This document shows, piece by piece, positions 1-6,547 of a stretch of 8,326 nucleotides of DNA. Origin of the DNA: Methylococcaceae bacterium UBA1147 (lineage in GTDB: Bacteria > Pseudomonadota > Gammaproteobacteria > Methylococcales > UBA1147); assembly GCA_002311315.1 (NCBI GenBank), contig DBZZ01000059.1:1712-10037 (forward strand), written 5' to 3'. How positions within the stretch are numbered: position 1 is the first letter of the stretch; each line of letters starts with the position of its first letter. Under the pieces are notes generated by a model that saw nothing but the letters and a program-made list of their open reading frames with translations, had not been told where the DNA came from and made no database searches. A program made the position numbers and the translations under genes.

Positions 1-1
1 A

Positions 2-217
2 ATCAAGGTATCCATCCAGGTTTTGGAGCATGAATTATGCGTCACCGTGCGCGACAAGGGTCAGGGCTTTGATCTGGAATCGATTCCGCTGCCCGATCTC
101 GATAACCCGACAGGTGCCGGACTGGGCCTGTTTCTGATCCGGAACATCATGGATCAGGTGGACTACCGTCGCGCGCCTTCCGGCAATGTGCTTGAAATGC
201 GGAAGGGACTTCGCTAA
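2..217 (+). CDS. RsbW-like anti-sigma factor / serine kinase, C-terminal fragment
   Basis: Only the last 71 residues are present; the reading frame is open to the left edge, so the true start lies outside the window. The fragment carries the two glycine-rich ATP-binding boxes of the GHKL (HATPase) fold: DKGQGFD, and GAGLGLFLIRNIMDQVDY about 30 residues later. It then ends with a short strand, GNVLEMRKGLR. That compact ending, with no receiver or further domain, fits RsbW/SpoIIAB-type switch kinases rather than sensor histidine kinases. Such proteins bind a sigma factor or other target and phosphorylate a STAS-domain antagonist. The next gene, convergent on the other strand, is a PP2C phosphatase of the kind that reverses that phosphorylation, which supports the call. 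The actual target is not visible. The family is fairly sure; the specific role is inferred. Confidence 0.8.
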   Translation: MKVSIQVLEHELCVTVRDKGQGFDLESIPLPDLDNPTGAGLGLFLIRNIMDQVDYRRAPSGNVLEMRKGLR

Positions 218-284
218 CCGCCACCGGGAAAGCAACAGCGAACTCGCACCAGTCCTACCCAGCCATCCGGCTAAACCAAAAAAT

Positions 285-1817
285 TTATTTGATTGTCCGC
301 TCTAGAACCTTGAGAACCACCATGGTCAGGTCGTCATCGAAGGTTTTTTTCTGGCGAAAATTATTCAATTCACCAGCACAGACACTGATCAGTTCTTCGC
401 CCGAGAGGTGCGCATTTTCCGTGACGACCCGGCTTAAACGCTGCATTCCGAAAAATTCTCCTTCCGGCGCCTGTGCCTCGGTAACACCGTCAGTGTAAAG
501 AAAAACCAGGTCCCCTGGTTCAAGCGTCTCCTCCTTCTGTTCGAAACAAACCACGTCCTTCACACCGAGCACCAGTCCTTCTGCGTCGATAGGCTGCCAA
601 CTCCGAGTACCGCCCCGCACCAGCAACGGAGAGTTATGGCCCGCGTTCGCGTAACTCATCCGGCCTGTTTCGCTGCAGTACTGAAGGTAAAACATCGAGA
701 TAAAATGATCCGACTGGCTGAGGTCGTCGTAAAGAAAACTGTTCAGGAGGAACAGCGTTTCGCCGGGCTCGCTCACCATGTGGGTCTGGGTACGCAATGC
801 ACTGCGCGTTTCGACCATGAACAGCGCTGGTCCGACTGCGTGCCCCGAGACATCGGCAATCACGACATCCACGGTGTCACTGTCACGGCAAAAATAGTCG
901 AAGTAATCCCCGCCGACCTGGTCGGCCGGTACCCAGTATCCATTCACTTGCACACCCGGAATGATTAGAGGTCCCGCTGGAAGCAGGGATTCCTGAATCC
1001 GACGCGCAATCTTCATTTCGTGCTGGGCGACCGCCAGCTTGATATGCGCCCTGCGGACTTCTTCCTCTACCCGTCTCTTCTCGGTCACATCCCGATCCAC
1101 GCCGCGCCATTTAATCAGTATGCCGTTTGCATCCAGAATCGGAATTCCGCTCGATTCAGTACTGATCAGGTGCCCGTCGCGGTGCAAATACTGATTTGGC
1201 AGACCGAAAAACCGTGTTACCTTTGAGTTCCCTGGCTGCACCTCCGCCACGCATTCATCTACCGGTTCGGTCAGCAAATCGGAATGGAATTTCCCGGTCA
1301 CCTCTTCCGGTGCGTAGCCCAGAATACGACTGACCCCTGGGCTATTATAGAGGTACCGGCCCAACGCATCCTGTTCCCACAACCACTCGCTGCTCAATTC
1401 GGCCATCTGGCGGAAACGCTCCTCGCTTTGCTGAAGAGCCTGCTCAACCCGGCTGTCTGCACCAATATCGCGGGCCACACACACGATTCCCTGTAAATTC
1501 CCTTCTATCCCGTAAATCGCCGTAAACACAAGCGCCACTCCGATGCGCTTTCCCTGCCGGTTTCTGAGCTCGGTGTTTATTCGACCAGCGGTTCCTCCAT
1601 CCAGGAGATGCTTCCGAACCGACATGTGGAATTTCTGGTAGTGCTGTTCGTCAAAAAAGATCGACTGGACCGGTTTCCCGACCATTTCTTCGATCGAATA
1701 GTCGAAAACCTCCTGGCAACTCGCGTTTATACCAGCGATCATCGGGGAGAATTCCCCCCTGGGTTGAAAACCCTTTACCGAAAGCTGAAAGATCAGATCG
1801 AAATCAGCCATTCCCAT
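285..1817 (-). CDS. PAS-PAS-PP2C (SpoIIE/RsbU-type) serine phosphatase
   Basis: A 510-residue soluble protein with no signal peptide or membrane segment. Residues ~1-120 form one PAS/PAC domain (ending GIVCVARDIG) and ~130-247 a second (ending WRGVDRDVTEKR). A helical linker, ~245-280, ends in the IARRIQESLLPA motif typical of this family. Residues ~285-507 form the PP2C-SpoIIE domain. Metal-binding aspartates lie in GGDYFD (D304), ADVSGHAVG (D322), LYTDGVTEA (D443) and FDDDLTMVV (495-496); NAGHNSPLL is also present, so the domain looks active. The usual second Gly of DVSGHG is Ala here. Family members dephosphorylate a phosphorylated anti-anti-sigma (STAS) protein, and the PAS pair probably senses a small ligand or redox signal, which is not identifiable. 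Two in-frame ATGs, at 1817 and 1811 (read leftwards), compete. A GAGAGG stretch lies 4 nt before the first and 10 nt before the second, so the protein is 510 or 508 residues. Confidence 0.93.
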   Translation of the reverse strand: MGMADFDLIFQLSVKGFQPRGEFSPMIAGINASCQEVFDYSIEEMVGKPVQSIFFDEQHYQKFHMSVRKHLLDGGTAGRINTELRNRQGKRIGVALVFTAIYGIEGNLQGIVCVARDIGADSRVEQALQQSEERFRQMAELSSEWLWEQDALGRYLYNSPGVSRILGYAPEEVTGKFHSDLLTEPVDECVAEVQPGNSKVTRFFGLPNQYLHRDGHLISTESSGIPILDANGILIKWRGVDRDVTEKRRVEEEVRRAHIKLAVAQHEMKIARRIQESLLPAGPLIIPGVQVNGYWVPADQVGGDYFDYFCRDSDTVDVVIADVSGHAVGPALFMVETRSALRTQTHMVSEPGETLFLLNSFLYDDLSQSDHFISMFYLQYCSETGRMSYANAGHNSPLLVRGGTRSWQPIDAEGLVLGVKDVVCFEQKEETLEPGDLVFLYTDGVTEAQAPEGEFFGMQRLSRVVTENAHLSGEELISVCAGELNNFRQKKTFDDDLTMVVLKVLERTIK

Positions 1818-1940
1818 TTGGCCTCTCGAAGTTCCCGCGAGTCAACAAGGCGACAGGCAACACCACCGACCCAAAAACACTGCAAATGAAGTGGGCCATG
1901 CTATGCCCCGCTCCCCGGCCAGTGTAAATCCACGTACCAT

Positions 1941-1971
1941 TTGACAAGCCCAATCGGCAAAAGACTACAAT
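1941..1971 (+). promoter_or_regulatory. Predicted sigma-70 promoter of sucA
   Basis: A perfect -35 box TTGACA (1941-1946) and a one-mismatch -10 box TACAAT (1966-1971) are separated by 19 bp, slightly longer than the optimal 17. Transcription would start near 1978, giving a leader of about 50 nt before the sucA ATG at 2028. The boxes are seen directly; activity is inferred. Confidence 0.6.
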
Positions 1972-1991
1972 GAACCTCAACGGGTGTTCAT
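1970..1991. promoter_or_regulatory. Inverted repeat overlapping the sucA -10/start site
   Basis: ATGAAC (1970-1975) is repeated inverted as GTTCAT (1986-1991), with 10 bp between, so the arm centres are about one and a half helical turns apart. It begins inside the predicted -10 box and spans the expected transcription start. This is where a repressor operator would sit, though a weak leader hairpin is equally possible. No known regulator consensus is recognised. Confidence 0.35.
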
Positions 1992-2027
1992 GGGTCTCAT
2001 ACGGCGAGCTGACAAGAGAACTTTACC

Positions 2028-4859
2028 ATGCTAAATCTACTCCAGCATTTCCGTGAATCCTCTGCTTACTCTGGTGCAAACGCCAGCTTCATCGAAGACC
2101 TCTACGAGCGCTACCTCGAGGATCCTGACTCGATTCCGACAAACTGGAGCGAACGGTTTCAGGACCTTGCCGTGCAGGGCGATGACCGGATTGACATTCC
2201 GCATTCGCCCATTCGCAAGCAGTTCGTGAACCGTTCCTCATCATCGCCAACCGCCCGTATCCGCAAGACCCAGCCTGATTCAGAAGTTCTGCTACAAAAA
2301 CAATCATCGGTCGCCCGCCTGATTCACCAGTACCGGATTAGCGGCCACCTGCAGGCAAACTGGGATCCTCTGGACCTCAACCCTCGCCCTCCCGCCCCCG
2401 ATCTCGACCCCGCTTATTATGGTCTGGGCGAACAAGACATGAAGACCGTGTTCGATACCGGAACCCTGTGCGATGCTGAAAATCTTCCCTTGCACGAAAT
2501 ACTTTCAATACTGGACCAGACCTACTGCGGAAACATTGGTTCAGAATACTCGCATATCGTGGATATCGGTATCAGTTCATGGATTGCATTACGCCTGGAA
2601 AGCAGTCGCGCGAGGAAGGATTTTTCTGCCGAGGCAAAGAAACGCATACTTCAACGCCTGACCGCAGCGGAAAGCATCGAGCGGTACCTGCACAAAAAAT
2701 ACGTTGGCCAGAAACGGTTTTCCCTAGAAGGCGGAGAATGCCTGATTCCACTGCTGGATGAACTGATCCAGAGAGCCGGAACCTACGGAGTCCGGGAGGC
2801 CGTAATCGGCATGGCTCACCGCGGCCGTCTAAATGTTCTGGTCAATGTGCTGGGGAAAACCCCCAGAACCCTGTTCGACGAATTCGAGGGAAAGTCAGCA
2901 CTTCAGTCGACAAGCGCTGGCGCTGGCGATGTCAAGTACCACATGGGATTTTCCTCTGACGTGGACACACCGGGCGGTACCGTACACCTGGCGCTATCCT
3001 TTAATCCGTCACACCTAGAAATCATCAACCCGGTGGTCGAGGGTTCGGTCAGGGCGAGGCAGGATCGCAGGGCAACCGCCGGATCACAGGAAGTCCTGGC
3101 CATCCTGATCCACGGTGATGCCGCGTTTGCCGGCCAGGGAGTCGTGATGGAAACCCTGAATCTGGCGGAAACCCCTGCCTATTCGACCGGGGGCACGATA
3201 CACATCGTGATCAATAACCAGATTGGATTCACGACCAGCAACCCGTTTGACGCCCGGTCAACGCTTTATTGCACAGATGTCGCCAACATGGTCCAGGCAC
3301 CGGTATTTCATGTCAATGGCGACGACCCGGAAGCCGTCCTTTTCGTGACACAACTCGCTGTTGATTACCGTACCGAGTTCCGCAAAGACGTAGTCATCGA
3401 CCTGGTATGTTACCGACGGCAGGGGCACAACGAAGCGGATGAACCCTCGGTTACTCAGCCGCTGATGTATGAAAAGATCCGCAACCATCCGACCACGACA
3501 AAGATCTATACCGATCAACTCATTCAGCAAGGGATTCTCGATGCGGCCGAGGCTCAACGGATGGAAGAAGACTATATTCTCCGTCTCGACCAGCAGGAAA
3601 AAGCAAGAAATCCGGATATTCAGAAGTTCGTCAACGCCTACACGGTCAAATGGCAACAGTTCCAGAATGTCGACTGGACAGTGCCATGCGACACCACTGT
3701 CGAGGTTAATCAGATTCGCTGCCTGACCGAAAAACTGACGGAGTGCCCCCCCGGGTTCAAAGCCCATCGGCAGGTTATGAAGATCCTAGGCAAACGGAAA
3801 CAGATGGCCCAAGGAACCCGACCGATCGACTGGGGTTATGCGGAAACACTGGCGTATGCATCACTACTTGCCGATGGACGTTCGGTCCGCCTTACAGGAC
3901 AGGATGTAGGCCGCGGCACTTTCTTTCATCGGCACGCCATTCTGCATGATCAGTCCAATGGAAAAACCTACGTCCCACTGAACCACGTATCCGAAAGCCA
4001 GGCAATCTTCCATGTCTACAACTCCATGCTCTCGGAAGAAGGCGTGCTCGGCTTCGAATATGGATACAGCACTGCGGAACCGGATTCACTGGTCATCTGG
4101 GAAGCCCAGTTCGGCGATTTCACCAACGGCGCACAAGTGGTCATTGACCAGTTCATCAGCGCGGGTGAAAGCAAATGGGGCCGGTTTTCGGGTTTGACCA
4201 TGCTCCTGCCCCATGGATATGAAGGACAGGGAGCCGAACATTCATCAGCACGACTGGAGCGCTTCCTTCAACTGTGCGCTGAACATAACCTGCAGGTGTG
4301 TAACCCCACCACCCCGGCCCAGATATTTCATCTGTTGCGGCGACAGGTCCTACGCCCTTACCGAAAACCCCTGATCGTCATGAGTCCAAAGAGCCTGTTG
4401 CGCCACAGGGAGGCTATTTCCAGTTTGGACGATATCTCCAACGGACAGTTTCAGCCAGTGGTCGGCGAAATCGAGGAGATTAACCCAAATCAGGTCAGGC
4501 GTATCGTCCTGTGCAGTGGTAAAGTCTATTTTGATCTGCTGCAAGCGCGAAGGGCCGCCAGACTGGACCATGTTGCCATCCTGCGACTGGAACAACTCTA
4601 CCCCTTTCCGATGGAATATCTGAAAACAGAGATGGCGCCCTTCTCTAGCGCGGAGGAACTCTTCTGGTGCCAGGAAGAGCCGCAGAACCAGGGTGCGTGG
4701 TACCAGATCAAACATCGCTTCATGGAATTGCTGGCCAATGAAATCCGTCTGGAGTATGCCGGTCGTCCGAGGTCTGCTTCGCCCGCCGAGGGCAGTTTCT
4801 GGAAGCATGCAGAAAACCAAAGACACGTTGTCGATACAGCGCTGGGGTTAAAGCGTTAA
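2028..4859 (+). CDS. sucA: 2-oxoglutarate dehydrogenase E1 component (SucA)
   Basis: A 943-residue, thiamine-diphosphate-dependent E1 subunit of the 2-oxoglutarate dehydrogenase complex. It decarboxylates 2-oxoglutarate in the TCA cycle and passes the succinyl group to the lipoyl domain of E2 (SucB). The length matches proteobacterial SucA (about 930-960). The N-terminal segment (GANASFIEDLYERYLEDPDS, residues 17-36) is the conserved E1o start that contacts the rest of the complex. GMAHRGRLNVLVNVLG (261-276), DVKYHMGFSSDV (301-312) and FNPSHLEIINPVVEGS (325-340) follow. The ThDP/Mg site is HGDAAFAGQG (362-371) with NNQIGFT (396-402). CYRRQGHNEADEPSVTQP (461-478), QDVGRGTFFHRHA (625-637), GYEGQGAEHSSARLERFLQ (730-748) and EEPQNQGAW (883-891) complete the set, so it appears intact and active. 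The start is preceded by a weak AAGAGA Shine-Dalgarno, with GAG 9 nt from the ATG. Unlike the usual sucA-sucB order, no E2 gene follows; ispG is next after 370 bp. Confidence 0.97.
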   Translation: MLNLLQHFRESSAYSGANASFIEDLYERYLEDPDSIPTNWSERFQDLAVQGDDRIDIPHSPIRKQFVNRSSSSPTARIRKTQPDSEVLLQKQSSVARLIHQYRISGHLQANWDPLDLNPRPPAPDLDPAYYGLGEQDMKTVFDTGTLCDAENLPLHEILSILDQTYCGNIGSEYSHIVDIGISSWIALRLESSRARKDFSAEAKKRILQRLTAAESIERYLHKKYVGQKRFSLEGGECLIPLLDELIQRAGTYGVREAVIGMAHRGRLNVLVNVLGKTPRTLFDEFEGKSALQSTSAGAGDVKYHMGFSSDVDTPGGTVHLALSFNPSHLEIINPVVEGSVRARQDRRATAGSQEVLAILIHGDAAFAGQGVVMETLNLAETPAYSTGGTIHIVINNQIGFTTSNPFDARSTLYCTDVANMVQAPVFHVNGDDPEAVLFVTQLAVDYRTEFRKDVVIDLVCYRRQGHNEADEPSVTQPLMYEKIRNHPTTTKIYTDQLIQQGILDAAEAQRMEEDYILRLDQQEKARNPDIQKFVNAYTVKWQQFQNVDWTVPCDTTVEVNQIRCLTEKLTECPPGFKAHRQVMKILGKRKQMAQGTRPIDWGYAETLAYASLLADGRSVRLTGQDVGRGTFFHRHAILHDQSNGKTYVPLNHVSESQAIFHVYNSMLSEEGVLGFEYGYSTAEPDSLVIWEAQFGDFTNGAQVVIDQFISAGESKWGRFSGLTMLLPHGYEGQGAEHSSARLERFLQLCAEHNLQVCNPTTPAQIFHLLRRQVLRPYRKPLIVMSPKSLLRHREAISSLDDISNGQFQPVVGEIEEINPNQVRRIVLCSGKVYFDLLQARRAARLDHVAILRLEQLYPFPMEYLKTEMAPFSSAEELFWCQEEPQNQGAWYQIKHRFMELLANEIRLEYAGRPRSASPAEGSFWKHAENQRHVVDTALGLKR

Positions 4860-4886
4860 TCATCCTGCCCACTGACAACAACATCA

Positions 4887-4900
4887 CCGGGAAAACCCGG
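4887..4900 (+). terminator. Small hairpin downstream of sucA
   Basis: CCGGG, a loop of AAAA and CCCGG form a 5-bp all-GC stem 27 nt after the sucA stop codon. No run of T follows, so it is not a classical intrinsic terminator. It may act as an mRNA 3' end stabiliser or pause site, with termination by Rho. Confidence 0.3.
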
Positions 4901-4998
4901 ATCGCAAGAACCACTGGCCGTCTGGTCAGGCATGAGTCAGGACTTCAACGGTCACTGACAACCAGATTGCATGGCACTCTAGGCAGGAAGTAAGGCTT

Positions 4999-5019
4999 TG
5001 TATTCTTCGTACGAATACA
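4999..5019. repeat. 21-bp inverted repeat, possible operator
   Basis: TGTATTC (4999-5005) and GAATACA (5013-5019) are perfect inverted arms around 7 bp. The middle 10 bp, TTCGTACGAA (5006-5015), is itself a perfect palindrome that overlaps the right arm. The site sits about 75 bp upstream of the ispG -10 box, so it could be an upstream operator, or a hairpin in a transcript reading out of sucA. The arms do not have the CTGT-N8-ACAG spacing of LexA boxes. Confidence 0.35.
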
Positions 5020-5089
5020 GTGAACACCTGGGTTTCATCAACAATTAACATCAACCCTTGGCCGAGTGATGGATCAGGATTTACACCGC

Positions 5090-5098
5090 TGATATAAT
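5090..5098 (+). promoter_or_regulatory. Extended -10 promoter of ispG
   Basis: TGATATAAT is a perfect TATAAT hexamer (5093-5098) with the TGn extension. No good -35 box stands at the right distance, as is common for extended -10 promoters. Transcription would begin near 5105, giving an ispG leader of about 125 nt. The motif is seen directly; its use is inferred. Confidence 0.6.
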
Positions 5099-5229
5099 GG
5101 CGCCCATTTACCTTGCAGATCTTCACTCCCGGGCCGATCAATCCAGGAATCGCTCAACGGTAATCATCACCGCTTCGCAGTTACCGCTCGGCTAGAGACG
5201 ACTCGCCCAAACCAAATATCGAAAATTCA

Positions 5230-6465
5230 ATGTTAGACAATCGTTTGCATCAAAACAGCAGTACCCCGGTAAAAGTCGGAGAGGTAAAAATCGGAGGTGG
5301 ATCCCCTATCGTGGTCCAGTCGATGACCAATACCGATACGGCGGATGTCGCAAGAACTGTCCAACAGGTGAAAGAACTGGCACGGGCCGGCTCTGAACTG
5401 GTACGGATTACCGTGAACTCCGAAGACGCTGCTGCAGCCGTACCACGGATCAGGGATGAACTGGACAAGCAGGAAATCAGCGTACCGCTGATCGGAGACT
5501 TTCATTTCAACGGCCACAAACTACTGGCGAAATATCCCGATTGCGCCAGTGCACTGGGCAAGTACCGGATCAACCCGGGGAATGTCGGCAGAGGCAAAAA
5601 ACGAGATACCCAGTTTGCCCAAATGATCGAATTCGCCTGTCAGTACGAGAAACCCGTGCGCATCGGGGTCAACTGGGGCAGCCTCGACCAAGCCGTTTTG
5701 GCGAGGCTCCTGGATCAAAACGCCGAAATGAGTTCCCCGAGGGAACTCGCGGAAGTGATGCGCGACGCCGTGATCACATCAGCCCTTGAAAGCGCCGAAC
5801 AGGCCGTCTCCCTCGGCCTAGCCAAGAACCAGATCATTATTTCCTGCAAGATGAGCGGGGTACAGGAACTGATTTCGGTCTACCAGACACTGGCATCCCG
5901 CTGCGACTACGCACTGCATCTTGGTCTGACCGAAGCCGGCATGGGATCCAAGGGAATCGTTGCATCGACCGCATCACTGGCTATCCTGCTACAACAGGGC
6001 ATTGGCGACACCATCCGCATCTCACTGACGCCAGCGCCGGGTGGCGACCGCACACAGGAGGTCATTGTTGCACAGGAGATCCTGCAGACGATGGGCTTAC
6101 GTTCGTTTACACCGATGGTCATTGCCTGTCCCGGCTGTGGCCGTACAACCAGTGATTATTTCCAGAGGCTAGCGCAGGACATTCAGAGCTACCTCCGCCA
6201 CAAGATGCCTGAATGGCGAAACCGTTACCGAGGTGTAGAAGAGATGAACGTTGCCGTAATGGGGTGCGTAGTCAACGGGCCGGGTGAAAGCAAGAACGCC
6301 AATATCGGCATCAGCCTCCCGGGTACCGGCGAATCTCCGGTCGCCCCGGTTTACGAGGACGGCGAAAAAACAGTGACGCTCAAGGGAGACCACATCGCTG
6401 AGGAATTCCAGGCGATCGTCGAACGATACATCGAATCCCATTACGCGGAAACCGAAGCTTCGTAG
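5230..6465 (+). CDS. ispG: 4-hydroxy-3-methylbut-2-enyl diphosphate synthase (IspG/GcpE)
   Basis: A 411-residue cytoplasmic [4Fe-4S] enzyme of the MEP isoprenoid pathway. It reductively converts the cyclic diphosphate MEcPP to HMBPP, the substrate of IspH. The N-terminal TIM barrel shows VVQSMTNTDTADV (28-40), YRINPGNVGRGKK (112-124), RIGVNWGSLD (144-153) and HLGLTEAGMGSKG (230-242). The C-terminal cluster domain has CPGCGRTT (Cys300, Cys303) and MGCVVNGPGE (Cys346, Glu353), so all three cluster cysteines and the glutamate ligand are present. It is longer than the E. coli protein (about 372) and resembles the long alpha/betaproteobacterial form, with extra residues between the barrel elements and 42 residues between the second and third cysteines. 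The ATG lies just ahead of the conserved VKVGEVKIGGGSPI strand, where the family begins, but no Shine-Dalgarno is visible in the A-rich sequence before it. It appears to be monocistronic. Confidence 0.97.
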   Translation: MLDNRLHQNSSTPVKVGEVKIGGGSPIVVQSMTNTDTADVARTVQQVKELARAGSELVRITVNSEDAAAAVPRIRDELDKQEISVPLIGDFHFNGHKLLAKYPDCASALGKYRINPGNVGRGKKRDTQFAQMIEFACQYEKPVRIGVNWGSLDQAVLARLLDQNAEMSSPRELAEVMRDAVITSALESAEQAVSLGLAKNQIIISCKMSGVQELISVYQTLASRCDYALHLGLTEAGMGSKGIVASTASLAILLQQGIGDTIRISLTPAPGGDRTQEVIVAQEILQTMGLRSFTPMVIACPGCGRTTSDYFQRLAQDIQSYLRHKMPEWRNRYRGVEEMNVAVMGCVVNGPGESKNANIGISLPGTGESPVAPVYEDGEKTVTLKGDHIAEEFQAIVERYIESHYAETEAS

Positions 6466-6479
6466 CTACGAAGGCTCGG
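6452..6479. repeat. Palindrome spanning the ispG stop codon
   Basis: Positions 6458-6473 are a perfect 16-bp palindrome (CTTCGTAG followed by CTACGAAG) containing the ispG TAG stop. With one bulge on each side it extends to CCGA.../...TCGG at 6452-6479. As RNA it would give a 6-bp stem with an AGCT loop plus an outer stem. No T run follows, so it may mark an mRNA 3' end rather than a classical terminator. Confidence 0.4.
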
Positions 6480-6495
6480 GTTCACGAACGACCCG
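6477..6495. terminator. Hairpin in the ispG / DUF455 convergent gap
   Basis: CGGGTTC (6477-6483) pairs with GAAC (6486-6489) and ACCCG (6491-6495), with one bulged G at 6490 and a 2-nt centre. It lies between convergent genes, where it could stop transcription from both sides. Neither strand has a clear T tract. The rest of the gap, up to the DUF455 stop at 6548, contains short repeated CCGGT/ACCGG inversions (6528-6545). Confidence 0.35.
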
Positions 6496-6547
6496 GCTTG
6501 GTATCAAACGCTTCGACAGACGGAAGTCCGGTTACCGGCCCCGGTCC

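Larger units (their letters stand above)
4860..5229. other. 370-bp intergenic region between sucA and ispG
   Basis: No convincing gene is present. Contents in order: a small GC hairpin just after sucA (4887-4900), a 21-bp inverted repeat (4999-5019), an extended -10 promoter (5090-5098), and a leader with a 6-bp stem (CGGTAA 5158-5163 with TTACCG 5181-5186, 17-nt loop). No frame shows the N-terminal lipoyl domain of SucB or another E2, so this is not an obviously decayed sucB. No tRNA is seen. Confidence 0.6.

Noticed and set aside
218..284. Terminator in the kinase/PP2C convergent gap
   Set aside because: Only a 4-bp stem (AGCC/GGCT) is present, and the T-rich stretch is not positioned directly after a GC-rich stem on either strand.
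636..968. A 110-codon + strand open frame within the PP2C gene
   Set aside because: It is antisense to the strongly conserved PP2C catalytic motifs and has no recognisable features.
1901..1931. Possible - strand promoter for the PAS-PP2C gene (TTTACA with CATAGC, 17-bp spacing)
   Set aside because: The -10 box is poor and other equally weak combinations exist in the gap, so it is not called.
3258..3767. A 169-codon open frame antisense to sucA
   Set aside because: It lies wholly within the conserved sucA coding sequence, has no recognisable domain, and is readily explained as a shadow of sucA codon usage.
4350..4826. A 158-codon open frame antisense to the sucA 3' end
   Set aside because: Same reasoning: it mirrors conserved SucA C-terminal codons and has no family motifs.
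4926..5141. A 71-codon open frame on the - strand in the sucA-ispG gap
   Set aside because: It has only TTG or GTG starts, no recognisable domain and no clear promoter, and it runs opposite to the ispG promoter through the inverted repeat. A real small protein cannot be excluded, but nothing supports it beyond openness.
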